DNA from: Desulfobulbus elongatus DSM 2908
GTDB lineage: Bacteria; Desulfobacterota; Desulfobulbia; Desulfobulbales; Desulfobulbaceae
Direction: 5' to 3'
DNA length: 64,000 nucleotides
Assembly (NCBI RefSeq): GCF_000621145.1
Contig: NZ_JHZB01000011.1
Location: forward strand, 54,565-118,564
How positions within the stretch are numbered: position 1 is the stretch's first letter; every line of letters starts with the position of its first letter. Both the position numbers and the translations under genes were made by a program. Shown in pieces: positions 1 through 8,196 of this stretch. The notes under the pieces were generated by a model. The model worked only from the letters and a program-made list of their open reading frames with translations, was not told where the DNA came from and made no database searches.

Positions 1-452
1 CGCTTGCCGTCGCCGGGCGCGCTCAAACTCGCGGCTTACACCGCTCGGACAGTGTGCGCCGCTTCCTCCGGCGCCTGCTGCGTGGCTTCGGCGCTCCCGT
101 ATGGGTTTCAGGTTGGAGGAAAGCGGAGAGAAATCCGTTGACAGCAGGTACAATTTGTCATCTCTAGGAGCGGAGCGACGAGAAATCTCCCGGCCATGAG
201 AGATTCTTGCGCAGGTTCTCGGCACAAACCCGGCGAAAAACAACGCCGCGCAAACAAGTCCAACACATTTCCCTGGAACATCGAGTCAGTGCATGGCATG
301 GTCATCCCGACAATAAGATGACAGGCCTTGCTCGTCGTCTATCACCCGGAGGTGCCTCTTTCATGTTCCGTGTCTTGTTCCCTGTTTCTACAAGTAGATA
401 GAAGCATGAACAACCGCAACTGTCTCCCTTATCCGCAGCAACCGATCATCGG
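1..452. other. gene-free left edge
   Basis: No open frame here resembles a known protein. The first 110 bases have the look of low-complexity dispersed sequence (alternating CGC/GGC words and 'CTCAAACTCGCGGC'). A second repeat-like block starts near 153. The short frames on both strands read like translated repeat sequence. The promoter of the downstream ynfA-like gene should lie in the last 100 bases, but I see no convincing -35/-10 pair. Confidence 0.5.
153..200. repeat. probable dispersed intergenic repeat
   Basis: The core 'AGGAGCGGAGCGACGAGAAA' preceded by TTTGTCATCTCT resembles the short dispersed repeat (GTCATTxxGAGGAGCGAAGCGACGAA type) found between genes in many bacterial genomes. 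The assignment is from memory of that pattern. Only one copy is seen in this window. Confidence 0.45.
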
Positions 453-458
453 GTGGCC

Positions 459-791
459 ATGACTGAACTGAAAACCGTCGCTTTGTTCTTGGTTACGGCA
501 GTCGCCGAGATTCTGGGCTGCTATCTGCCGTCCCTGTGGCTGAAGGAAGGCAAAAGCGCCTGGCTGCTTGTGCCCGCGGCGGCGAGCCTGGCGCTGTTCG
601 CCTGGCTGCTGTCGCTGCATCCGACGGCCTCTGGCCGAGTATATGCGGCGTATGGCGGCGTGTATATTTTCGTGGCCATTCTGTGGCTCTGGTCGGTCGA
701 CGGCGTGCGGCCGACGGTCTGGGATTTCGTCGGTTCGCTTGTCGCCCTCGCCGGCATGGCGATCATCATGTTCGCACCGCGCAGCGTTTGA
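459..791 (+). CDS. ynfA: YnfA family (UPF0060) small membrane protein
   Basis: A 110-residue inner-membrane protein with four predicted hydrophobic segments. It aligns by eye along its whole length with the YnfA/UPF0060 family: the family blocks [12 protein letters not shown] near the N-terminus and [16 protein letters not shown] in the middle are intact. The family has the size and topology of small multidrug-resistance transporters, but its physiological substrate is not firmly known. ATG at 459 is preferred over an in-frame GTG at 453 because it matches the family N-terminus. The gene stands alone. It converges on the olsF operon, whose last stop lies 70 bases away. Confidence 0.9.
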   Translation: MTELKTVALFLVTAVAEILGCYLPSLWLKEGKSAWLLVPAAASLALFAWLLSLHPTASGRVYAAYGGVYIFVAILWLWSVDGVRPTVWDFVGSLVALAGMAIIMFAPRSV

Positions 792-861
792 TTCCGCCTT
801 CCGGGACGCGCTATTTTCCGACCTCTCACGCCGGCATCCTCCCCCGGCACGCTATCCCCCC

Positions 862-2586
862 TCACCCTGCCGTCAGCACCGACTCCTCGATGTAGCGATT
901 GCGCTTGTTCGGCTTCAACTGGGCGGTGTCCACCACCACCAGGCCGTCGACGCAGTCGCCGAAGTCCCGGTCGACGTTGAAGTCGAGAAACACCACCCCG
1001 CCGGGCAGGCAGAGTTCGGTGTACTGCTTGTACAGCGTGGGGATCGACGTACCCATGGCCGCCAGCATGGACTTGAGGTGGACCAGGTCCTGCTGGTAGT
1101 TGTCGCCCTGGAAGGAGCGGGCCAGGTCGGTGACCGGCAGCGAGAAGCGGAAGGGATTGCGCGAGCAGGTCTGGCTGCCGGCGGTGCTGAAATAGAGCTT
1201 GTAGAAGTAGATGAGCAGTTCCTTCGCCATCTGCGGCATGGCGTTGCTGATGCTCACCGGCCCGAACAGGTAGCGGTACTGCGGGTTGCGGCGGAGGAAG
1301 GCGCCGATGCCGTACCACAGATAATCGAGGCTGCGCTTGCCCCAGTAGCGCTGCTGCACGAAGCTGCGGCCCAGTTCCAGCCCCTGGTCGAGGTAGGGAA
1401 ACCGGCTCGGCTCGAACTGGAACAGGCTGTGGCTGTACAACCCCTCGCAGTCGTGCTCCCTCACCACCGCCGCCGCGTCGGCCAGCCGGTAGGCGCCGAC
1501 GATCTCCAGATCTTCCTCCGACCAGAGCACCAGATGGCGGTAATAGCGATCGAACCGGTCCATGTCCCGCCGCCTGCCCGACCCCTCGCCCACGGCCCGG
1601 AAGGTCATCTCCCGCAGCCGGGCGATCTCCCGCAGCACCGGCGACTGCTCGTCGCCTTCGAACAGGTAGATGGCCTTGTTGTCCGGCGTTTTCCCCAGCA
1701 GTTCGCCCGCCTGTACGGTCTTCTTGAGCACCACCCGCCGTTCCGGCCGGGCGATGGCCGTCTCGGTGGGCAAAACGCCCCGCTTGCCCGCGCCGATGCG
1801 GTAGAGGTGCCGGCGGAACAGGTCGACCTTGTCCCGTTCCCGGATCTTGAGGCCGTCGTAGGCGGCATGGGGGATCAGGCCGCCGATGGTCAGCTTGAGG
1901 GGCCGCCGCCGCTGGTGGAACATCTCGCCGACCAGCATCAGGGTGGAGAGCGGCTTGACCAGCATCGAGGTGGCGTAGAAGGAGAAGGAGTTGCGGCCGT
2001 GCACGTGGATGGGCAGAATCGGCGCCTTGGCCCGGGCCGCCATGCGGAGGAAGCCCTTGTGCCAGGGACCGTCCTGGATGCCCTTGGGCGAGAGGCGCGA
2101 CACCTCGCCCGCCGGAAAGATGATGATGGCCTCCTCGTTGGCGAGGGCCCGGTCGATGCGGGCGAGCTGCTCCTTGCGGGCATGGCCGGTCATGACCTTG
2201 ACCGACAGCAGGCAGGGGTGGAGCGGTTCGATGGCCTCCAGCAGGTCGTTGGCGACGATGCGCGTGTCCGGGCGGCTGTCGTGCACCAGTTTGAGCAGCG
2301 CCAGCCCGTCCAGGGAGCCGATGGGATGGTTGGCGACGATCACCACCCGGCCGCTGGCCGGGATGTTCTCCCGGTCGCGGTCGGACACGGTGTAGGTGCA
2401 GTGCAGGGTCTCCAGCACCTGTTCGACGAAATCCATGCCCTTGAGGTGGGGATACTGCTCGGCGAAACGGAGGAAGCGATCCTCCCGGAGCAGGCGGCGG
2501 AGCACGGTGCGGACCGGCGGGGTGACCAGCGGCCGGTTGGCCAGGCGCGGATAGTACTGGTTGAGGAGGGCGTCGACGGTGAACAT
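862..2586 (-). CDS. olsF: OlsF-type bifunctional ornithine lipid synthase (acyltransferase + GNAT)
   Basis: 574 residues. The N-terminal half is a PlsC-type acyltransferase: NHPIGSLDG carries the catalytic His at about residue 87, and FPAGEVSR lies near 157-164. The C-terminal half (about 270-574) resembles OlsB-like N-acyltransferases of the GNAT fold. This fusion is the known layout of OlsF, in which the C-terminal domain N-acylates ornithine and the N-terminal domain O-acylates the lyso product, giving phosphorus-free ornithine lipids. Start choice: GGAG directly abuts the ATG at 2592 but lies six bases before the ATG at 2586, so 2586 is used. It is the last gene of a three-gene minus-strand unit with the two genes upstream, and a PhoB-like repeat array precedes that unit. 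Confidence 0.85.
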   Translation of the reverse strand: MFTVDALLNQYYPRLANRPLVTPPVRTVLRRLLREDRFLRFAEQYPHLKGMDFVEQVLETLHCTYTVSDRDRENIPASGRVVIVANHPIGSLDGLALLKLVHDSRPDTRIVANDLLEAIEPLHPCLLSVKVMTGHARKEQLARIDRALANEEAIIIFPAGEVSRLSPKGIQDGPWHKGFLRMAARAKAPILPIHVHGRNSFSFYATSMLVKPLSTLMLVGEMFHQRRRPLKLTIGGLIPHAAYDGLKIRERDKVDLFRRHLYRIGAGKRGVLPTETAIARPERRVVLKKTVQAGELLGKTPDNKAIYLFEGDEQSPVLREIARLREMTFRAVGEGSGRRRDMDRFDRYYRHLVLWSEEDLEIVGAYRLADAAAVVREHDCEGLYSHSLFQFEPSRFPYLDQGLELGRSFVQQRYWGKRSLDYLWYGIGAFLRRNPQYRYLFGPVSISNAMPQMAKELLIYFYKLYFSTAGSQTCSRNPFRFSLPVTDLARSFQGDNYQQDLVHLKSMLAAMGTSIPTLYKQYTELCLPGGVVFLDFNVDRDFGDCVDGLVVVDTAQLKPNKRNRYIEESVLTAG

Positions 2587-2619
2587 GGGCATCTCCAGGG
2601 GTGAAAAACGGGCGACGGT

Positions 2620-3423
2620 TCAGGCAAAGGCGCGGTGTTCCCGGTAGCCCAGCCACTGTTCGCGGAACGACAGGGGAAAGAGGGGACGGTGGGATTTGCC
2701 GCCGATGCGCTGGATGTCGACGGTCATGGCCAGGGCGGGCAGGTTCGGGGCATGCCCGGCATCGACGGCCGCGGCCGGCTCGGGTTGGCGGACGGTGACC
2801 GCCGACACCGCCGGGAATCTGGCGGTGAACAGACCGAGCAGGCCGACGCCGGGCGCGGTCAGCGGCGTGCGGTGCAGGGTATAGTTGGAGCGGGTGGTGA
2901 GCTGCTGCCATTGCTTGCCGGTGAGCACCGCGGCCCGGTCGGCGCACAAGGCCACCGCGCCGTAAGGTTCGCGGAGCAGGGCATGGGCGAACAGGTGGCG
3001 CAATTGCCGGAGCTGGGTCGTGCGCGAGGCGCCGAGGTGGAGGTTGAGCGCCAGCAGCGAGGCGCCGTGCTTGCGGACCAGGGCGAACTGGACCAGGGTG
3101 GTCTCGTCCTCCTCGCCGATGGTGAAACTGCCGCTGTTGAGGACCCACGTCGTGTTGCCGGTGAAAATGGCCAGGCCGCCGGCCGTCTGGCCGGCATCGG
3201 GTACGGGGCGCAGTCCGGGCCGGCCGACGGCGAAGCAGCTGCAGGTCAGGCCCAGGGAGGTCGGCAGCCAGCGGCTGCATGCCGCCCGGCCGTCCGGGGC
3301 GAGGGGCACGGACTGGCAGCAGAGCAGGTCGATGCCGTCCGCATCGCGGGAGGGGACGAGGGTGGAAAAGGTCTCGGGCAAGGGGCCGAGGTGCGTTGCG
3401 TCCAGGGTCATGAGGTTGATCAT
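2620..3423 (-). CDS. endonuclease/exonuclease/phosphatase-like protein
   Basis: 267 residues, no signal peptide. Weak resemblance to the EEP (DNase I-like) superfamily: FTGNTTWVLNSGSF and LVQFALVRKHGASLLALNLHLG look like the central beta-strands with the N-x-H motif. The usual first Glu motif and the C-terminal SDHxP box are not clear, so it may be a diverged or inactive member. It lies 33 bases upstream of olsF and follows the phosphodiesterase gene on the same strand, which suggests co-transcription under phosphate control. A phospholipid head-group or sugar-phosphate hydrolase role is possible but unproven. Confidence 0.5.
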   Translation of the reverse strand: MINLMTLDATHLGPLPETFSTLVPSRDADGIDLLCCQSVPLAPDGRAACSRWLPTSLGLTCSCFAVGRPGLRPVPDAGQTAGGLAIFTGNTTWVLNSGSFTIGEEDETTLVQFALVRKHGASLLALNLHLGASRTTQLRQLRHLFAHALLREPYGAVALCADRAAVLTGKQWQQLTTRSNYTLHRTPLTAPGVGLLGLFTARFPAVSAVTVRQPEPAAAVDAGHAPNLPALAMTVDIQRIGGKSHRPLFPLSFREQWLGYREHRAFA

Positions 3424-3545
3424 GGGGAGCGTCTCCGGGAAAGTGATGGCCGACCGGCGGGTGTCGATTCCGTTCGGGAGCCGATAAGGCCGTAAATCGA
3501 TGCCCTTTTCTAGCAGGGCTGTGTTGGCGTTTGGTCAGCGCGGCA

Positions 3546-4451
3546 TCAGGGTTTGGTCAGGATCGCCCTTCGGCCGTGTTCTCCGGTGCGGCCGTTGCCG
3601 GGGATCGCCGTCATCCGTCCGTTTCTCGGGCGGGCGGGCGTCCGCGGTTCCGGCCGGATGGGCAGGAAGGCGTCGGCCGCAACCCGGCCCTGCCAGTCGG
3701 GATGGGGCGCCAGGCCGAGGAGGGCGGCCATGGTCGGGGCCAGGTCGAGGAGCGACACCGGGCGGTCGATCCGGTGCCCCTGGCGGAGGCCGGGACCGGA
3801 GAGGAGCAGCGGCAGGCCGGCTTCGGCCGTTTCGGCGCTTGGCCGCTCCGGGGCGCCGCATCCCAGCACCAGGAACGCATAGTCCCGGTGCAGGCCGACC
3901 ACGGCCAGATGTTCCCGGAGCAGGCCCAGGGCGCGGTCGGCCTGTTCGACGCTCTCCAGGCAGGCGTTCGAGCCGGGGCCGAAGTGGGTGGCGGCGATGC
4001 CGGTCCCTTCCAGATGGACCAGGCAGAAGTCCGGTTGTTCCCGCTGGAGGTGGATGGCCGCGTGCTCGGCCAGTTCGTGGTCGACGTTGCGGATCGATTG
4101 CGAGTTGATCAGCAGTCCGGTCTGGAGGCTGCCGGACGGGAAGAGCAGGCGCAGGCGGTCGTTGGAGTAGAAGGCGGCGCTGGTCTGGTGGCGGTAGCGG
4201 AGCAGGCTGATCAGGGAAAGCGCATGGGGCGAAACCGCGGCGGCGCCGGAGTTGGCCAGCACGCCGTGCTCTTCCGGCGGCAGCGAGGTGAGCAGGCTGA
4301 CCAGGGTGGGCAGGGTCAGGCCGGGGCGCACCGGCCGGAGATGCCGGCACAGCACTCCTTCCCGGGCCAGGGCGTCGAAACAGGGGACATGGGCGCAGGC
4401 CAGGGTTTCGGCGCGGAGGCCGTCGACGATCACGCAGAGCAGCTTGGACAT
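3546..4451 (-). CDS. alkaline-phosphatase-superfamily phosphodiesterase
   Basis: 301 residues. The N-terminus KLLCVIVDGLRAETL has the metal-binding Asp of type I phosphodiesterases/nucleotide pyrophosphatases. It is followed by PGLTLPTLVSLLTSLPPEEHGV, where the Thr/Ser of the nucleophile region lies near residue 47-50 and the family's 'P-E-x-H-G' is present. No signal peptide is visible, so it is probably cytoplasmic. Start at the ATG with AGGGAG five bases upstream; an in-frame GTG lies two codons earlier. First gene of the unit ending in olsF. The gap to the next gene is 122 bases. The substrate is unknown; phosphate release or phospholipid turnover fits the context. Confidence 0.75.
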   Translation of the reverse strand: MSKLLCVIVDGLRAETLACAHVPCFDALAREGVLCRHLRPVRPGLTLPTLVSLLTSLPPEEHGVLANSGAAAVSPHALSLISLLRYRHQTSAAFYSNDRLRLLFPSGSLQTGLLINSQSIRNVDHELAEHAAIHLQREQPDFCLVHLEGTGIAATHFGPGSNACLESVEQADRALGLLREHLAVVGLHRDYAFLVLGCGAPERPSAETAEAGLPLLLSGPGLRQGHRIDRPVSLLDLAPTMAALLGLAPHPDWQGRVAADAFLPIRPEPRTPARPRNGRMTAIPGNGRTGEHGRRAILTKP

Positions 4452-4534
4452 GGGCACTCCCTGATGGCGGTGGGGCCGCGCCGGATGTGATCCGGAAATG
4501 CGGCCGGGGATGTGCCTGTGTCTCTACCCGCGCG

Positions 4535-4574
4535 CCGTTATGGCACGGTTAGGGGGCGATGACGATTCGGTCAG
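4535..4574 (-). promoter_or_regulatory. PhoB-box-like tandem array before the phosphodiesterase-olsF operon
   Basis: Read on the minus strand, 7-bp units recur every 11 bp: CTGACCG (4574-4568), GTCATCG (4563-4557), CTAACCG (4552-4546) and ATAACGG (4541-4535). Eight bases further on is TAGAGA, a possible -10. The 7+4 periodicity is that of PhoB boxes, and the words match the arrays at 7312 and 20182. Confidence 0.65.
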
Positions 4575-4616
4575 GAAAAATGAACATGAGGAAAGAGCGG
4601 GGCGGACGGGCGGCGG

Positions 4617-7139
4617 TCAGGGCGCGGTCGGCTGCCGGCCGGCGTCGAGCACCTGGCGGAGCAGCGCCGAGAGTTCCTTCTGGGGCAGGGGCTTGAGGGC
4701 AAAGCCCTTGATCCCCATGGCCATGGCCGTGTCCCTGGACACGAGGCTGCTGTAGCCGGTGCAGAGGATGACGGGCAGCTCCGGCCGGATCGCCAGCATC
4801 TGCCGGGCCATTTCCATGCCGGTCAGGCCCGGCATGGTCTGATCGGCGACCACGGCGTCGAACCAGTCGGGGCGGTTGCGGAAGGCGGTCAGGGCCTCGG
4901 TGCCGCTCGTGCGCACGGTGACCTCGTAGCCGAGCCGTTCCAGCATGGTCTTGCCCAGTTCGGCCAAAAGCGGTTCGTCGTCGACGAACAGGATGCGCTC
5001 CCGGCCGGGCAGCACCTGGCCGGTCGTCCCCTTCGGGCCGGCCCCGGTCTCCCGGTCGAGAGCCGGCAGGGCGACCCGGAAGCGGGTGCCTTCGCCGGGC
5101 ACGCTGTCGCAGGCGATCAGTCCCCGGTAGGAGGTGACGATGCCGTGGATGATGGCCAGCCCCATGCCGGTGCCCTTGCCCATCTCCTTGGTGGTGAAAT
5201 AGGGTTCGAAAATCTTGTCCCGGATGTCCGGGGGGATGCCGGTGCCGGTATCGGCGACCGTCAGTTCGACGAAGGGGCCGGGCTGGAGTTCGAAACGGCC
5301 GGACACCTCGTCCGGGCCGATGTCCCGGTCGGCCAGGACGATCGACAGGGTGCCGCCGGTCGTTTCCATGGCGTGGAAGGCGTTGGTGCAGAGATTCATC
5401 ACGATCTGCTGGACCTGGACCGGGTCAGCGTGGATGCTGCGGGTGGTCTCGTCGATCCGGGTCTTGATGGCAATGGTCGCGGGCAGGCTGGGGCGGAGGA
5501 GCTTCACCGTCTCCCGGACGATGACCGCCGGGGCGAGCGTCGTCCGCTCGCTGGCGGTCTGGCGGCTGAAGGCGAGAATCTGCCTGACCAGGGCCGTCGC
5601 CCGGTCGCTCGCCTTGAGCACGTTGGCCAGGTCGCGGGCGACCACCGAATCCGGCGGGCAGGCATCCAGGGCCATTTCGGTGTAGCCGACGATCGTGCCG
5701 AGGATGTTGTTGAAATCATGGGCGATGCCGCCCGCCAGCGTGCCGATGGCCTCCATCTTTTGCGCCTGGACGAGCTGGATGTGCAGCCGCTGCCGGTCCG
5801 CCTCGGAACGCCGCAGCTCGGTGATGTCGCGGCCGACGGACTGCACTTCGGCGCAGCGGCCGTCGCCGTCGAAGAGGGGCACGTCCATCCAGTGGATGTG
5901 GCGGGTCGAACCGTCCTTGAGGCGGGCAACGCTTTCCCGCGAAAGGGGCGCGGGCGCAGCCGTCAGCCGGGCGTGGGCGGCCAGGATGGCGGGCCGTTCG
6001 GTGACCGGAACCAGGTCGATCCAGCGGCGGCCGATCAGGGATTCCTCCCCGTTGGCGGCGCACATGGCCACGTATGTGCTGTTGGTGAAGGTCAGGGTGG
6101 TGTCGGGCAGCCAGCGGCAGACGGCGTCGTGCTGGCTCTCGACGATGGCCTGATAGTGCTGCTCGCTGGCGCGCAACCGCTGTTCGCTGGCCCGCAGCCG
6201 GTTGAGAAACAGCCCCATCGCCGCCAGGCCCATCCCGGTCAGGGCCGAGGTGAGGGCGGCCATCCGCCACCATGCCGCGAACTGCTCGCCGGTGGCCCGC
6301 CCCACCAGTACATAGAAGGGATAGGGCGCGAGGCTGTGGAAGGCGAAGGTGCGGTCGACGCCGTCGGTGGCGCCGACGTAGCGGACCACGCCCCGGCGGA
6401 TGCCGTCCTCGATCTGCCGCTGGGGCGGGATGTCCCTGGCCGGGTTGTTGAGCATCTTCGCCACCGCGGGCCAGCGTACCACCAGCCGGCTGGTGTCGCT
6501 GCGCCGGATGCTGACCATGCCCGCCTTGCCCACATCCATGCGGGCGAACAGATCCTCGAAAAATCCCAGGTCCACGGGGGTGACGACCAGGCCGCGGAAG
6601 GTGCCGTCGTCGGCCAGCACCGCCTGCGAGGCGATCATGGTCAGGGGCGCGGTGGGCAGGGTTTCGGAAAACTGCACTTCCTTTTGGGGGGATTGCCTGC
6701 TCTGCCGAAAATAGGGCTGATCGGCGATGCTGGCCGCGGCCGCGGCCGGATCGTTGCTGAACACCAGGCGGCCGTCGGCATCGTAATAGTGGTGGCCCCG
6801 GATTTCGGGAAACGACCGGCACAGGGCCCGCAAGTGGCCGTGGGCGTGCCGGATGGCCTCTTCGGAGAGCCGCTCGGCCAGCACTTCGGGGAGGAGATTC
6901 AGGCGCACCAGATCGGAGGTGGCGCCGATGCGCCGCAGGGCCGCCTCCAGTTGGCTGGCGAGGACGTGCGCCTCGTTGGCCGAACTCATGGCGATGGTGC
7001 GTTCCGTCTGGCGGTAGCTGACAACGAGGAAGAAGCCGAGGAGCACAGCGGTCAGGGCGGCCAGGAGCAGGAAGCAGAGGCTGTAGGCGTGCCTGCGGAC
7101 GGCAATACGGAGCCGGCTGGCAAGCGGATGGGCTGTCAT
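4617..7139 (-). CDS. membrane sensor hybrid histidine kinase (Cache-PAS-HisKA-HATPase-REC)
   Basis: 840 residues. A first transmembrane segment (about 17-41) is followed by a periplasmic Cache-like domain with HHYYDADGRLVFSND and DQPYFRQS near 115-145. A second membrane segment lies near 293-312. Then come a PAS domain (about 325-440), a HisKA domain with phospho-acceptor His474 in GGIAHDFNNIL, an HATPase domain with DTGTGIP and GTGMGLAI motifs, and a C-terminal receiver beginning ILFVDDEP with an acceptor Asp in VVADQTMPG and Lys in LKPLP. The ATG at 7139 is chosen because the frame upstream is low-complexity and the membrane anchor follows at once; GAGGG lies 12 bases upstream. No cognate regulator gene is adjacent. 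It is divergent from the DUF1045-phoH operon. Confidence 0.85.
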   Translation of the reverse strand: MTAHPLASRLRIAVRRHAYSLCFLLLAALTAVLLGFFLVVSYRQTERTIAMSSANEAHVLASQLEAALRRIGATSDLVRLNLLPEVLAERLSEEAIRHAHGHLRALCRSFPEIRGHHYYDADGRLVFSNDPAAAAASIADQPYFRQSRQSPQKEVQFSETLPTAPLTMIASQAVLADDGTFRGLVVTPVDLGFFEDLFARMDVGKAGMVSIRRSDTSRLVVRWPAVAKMLNNPARDIPPQRQIEDGIRRGVVRYVGATDGVDRTFAFHSLAPYPFYVLVGRATGEQFAAWWRMAALTSALTGMGLAAMGLFLNRLRASEQRLRASEQHYQAIVESQHDAVCRWLPDTTLTFTNSTYVAMCAANGEESLIGRRWIDLVPVTERPAILAAHARLTAAPAPLSRESVARLKDGSTRHIHWMDVPLFDGDGRCAEVQSVGRDITELRRSEADRQRLHIQLVQAQKMEAIGTLAGGIAHDFNNILGTIVGYTEMALDACPPDSVVARDLANVLKASDRATALVRQILAFSRQTASERTTLAPAVIVRETVKLLRPSLPATIAIKTRIDETTRSIHADPVQVQQIVMNLCTNAFHAMETTGGTLSIVLADRDIGPDEVSGRFELQPGPFVELTVADTGTGIPPDIRDKIFEPYFTTKEMGKGTGMGLAIIHGIVTSYRGLIACDSVPGEGTRFRVALPALDRETGAGPKGTTGQVLPGRERILFVDDEPLLAELGKTMLERLGYEVTVRTSGTEALTAFRNRPDWFDAVVADQTMPGLTGMEMARQMLAIRPELPVILCTGYSSLVSRDTAMAMGIKGFALKPLPQKELSALLRQVLDAGRQPTAP

Positions 7140-7311
7140 CGGAAAAAGCCCTCGCGGTTTTCGGACGGGGCCGTTCGGCGGGGAGCCGCGGCTGGAGGCT
7201 GTCCGATTGTTTTTTTCAAAAAAACACAGGCCAGGGGCAGGGTCAAGGAAAAGCTGCGGCCGGTCCGATCGGACGTCCGTCCGGTTCGTTTGCGGTGTCC
7301 TGCCGGGGTTC

Positions 7312-7365
7312 CTGACCGAATCGTAACCGTTTTGTAACCGGGGACCAACAACTGGGCGGTACGGT
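7312..7365 (+). promoter_or_regulatory. PhoB-box-like tandem array and -10 of the DUF1045-phoH operon
   Basis: Four 7-bp units at exact 11-bp spacing: CTGACCG (7312-7318), GTAACCG (7323-7329), GTAACCG (7334-7340) and CCAACAA (7345-7351). TACGGT follows eight bases later (7360-7365) as a -10-like hexamer. The same layout, including the eight-base gap, recurs at 20210-20157 on the other strand. PhoB control is inferred from the 7+4 periodicity. Confidence 0.7.
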
Positions 7366-7419
7366 GCAGATGCGGTGATGGTCCTGCCATCGGTCACTCC
7401 ACCAACGCCTTATCGGTTT

Positions 7420-8196
7420 ATGCGCTACGCCATTTGTTTCGCCCCCTCCCCGATCTCCCCCCTCTGGCACCAGGGCTGCCGGTGGCTCGGCCGGGATGCC
7501 GGCAGCGGCCACAGTGTGCCGCGCCTCTGTTTTCGCGGCCTCGATCCCGCCTTCCTGGCCGAGTTGACCCGAAAACCCGCCCGCTACGGCTTCCAGGCCA
7601 CCCTGGTGGCGCCGTTTCGGTTACGGCCGCCCCTGACCGAGGCCGATCTGCTGGCCGCCCTGGCCGATCTCGCCAGCCGCCAGCCGCCCGTTGTCCTGCC
7701 GCCCCTGGCCGTCGGCCAACAGGATTTCTGTTTCTGTCTGCGGCCCGTCCGCCACTCGGCGGCCGTGCAGACCCTGGCCGCCCGGTGCACCAGGGCCTTC
7801 GACCGGTTCCGCGCCCCCTTGCAGCCGATCGAGTTGGCCCGGAGCAAGGCGGCCCAGCTCAGCGGCCAGGAAAAGCGGAATCTGGAACTGTGGGGCTCGC
7901 CCTACGTGTTCGAGCAGTTCCGCTTTCATTTCACCCTCACCGGCCGCATGAGCGAGGGCCGGAACAGGGAGCGGGTGCACGGCGCCCTGGTCGAGATCTT
8001 CGACCCGCTCCTCGACGCCCCCCTGTCCGTCGACTCCCTCTGTCTCTTCGTCGAGCCGGCCTTCGGGCAGCCCCTGCGCTGCCTGGGCCGGTTTTCCCTT
8101 TCCCCGCCAGCCGCCGACGCTGCGGCACGGATCAGCCATGACCAGCAGCTCCTCCGCCAAGACCTTCATCCTGGATACGAATGTCATTCTGCATGA
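7420..8196 (+). CDS. DUF1045 family (2H phosphoesterase-like) protein
   Basis: 258 residues. The N-terminus RYAICFAPSP..SPLW..G..WLGRDA and the block RYGFQATLVAPF are diagnostic of DUF1045, a family often found in phosphonate-utilisation clusters and related to 2H phosphoesterases. The second HxT motif is present (FHFTL, His170). In the first motif, where I expect GFHATL, the histidine is Gln59, so catalysis may be lost or changed. The start is the ATG matching the family N-terminus. The end overlaps the next gene by 59 bases. No phosphonate lyase genes are nearby; the PhoB-like promoter suggests a phosphate-stress role. Confidence 0.8.
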   Translation: MRYAICFAPSPISPLWHQGCRWLGRDAGSGHSVPRLCFRGLDPAFLAELTRKPARYGFQATLVAPFRLRPPLTEADLLAALADLASRQPPVVLPPLAVGQQDFCFCLRPVRHSAAVQTLAARCTRAFDRFRAPLQPIELARSKAAQLSGQEKRNLELWGSPYVFEQFRFHFTLTGRMSEGRNRERVHGALVEIFDPLLDAPLSVDSLCLFVEPAFGQPLRCLGRFSLSPPAADAAARISHDQQLLRQDLHPGYECHSA

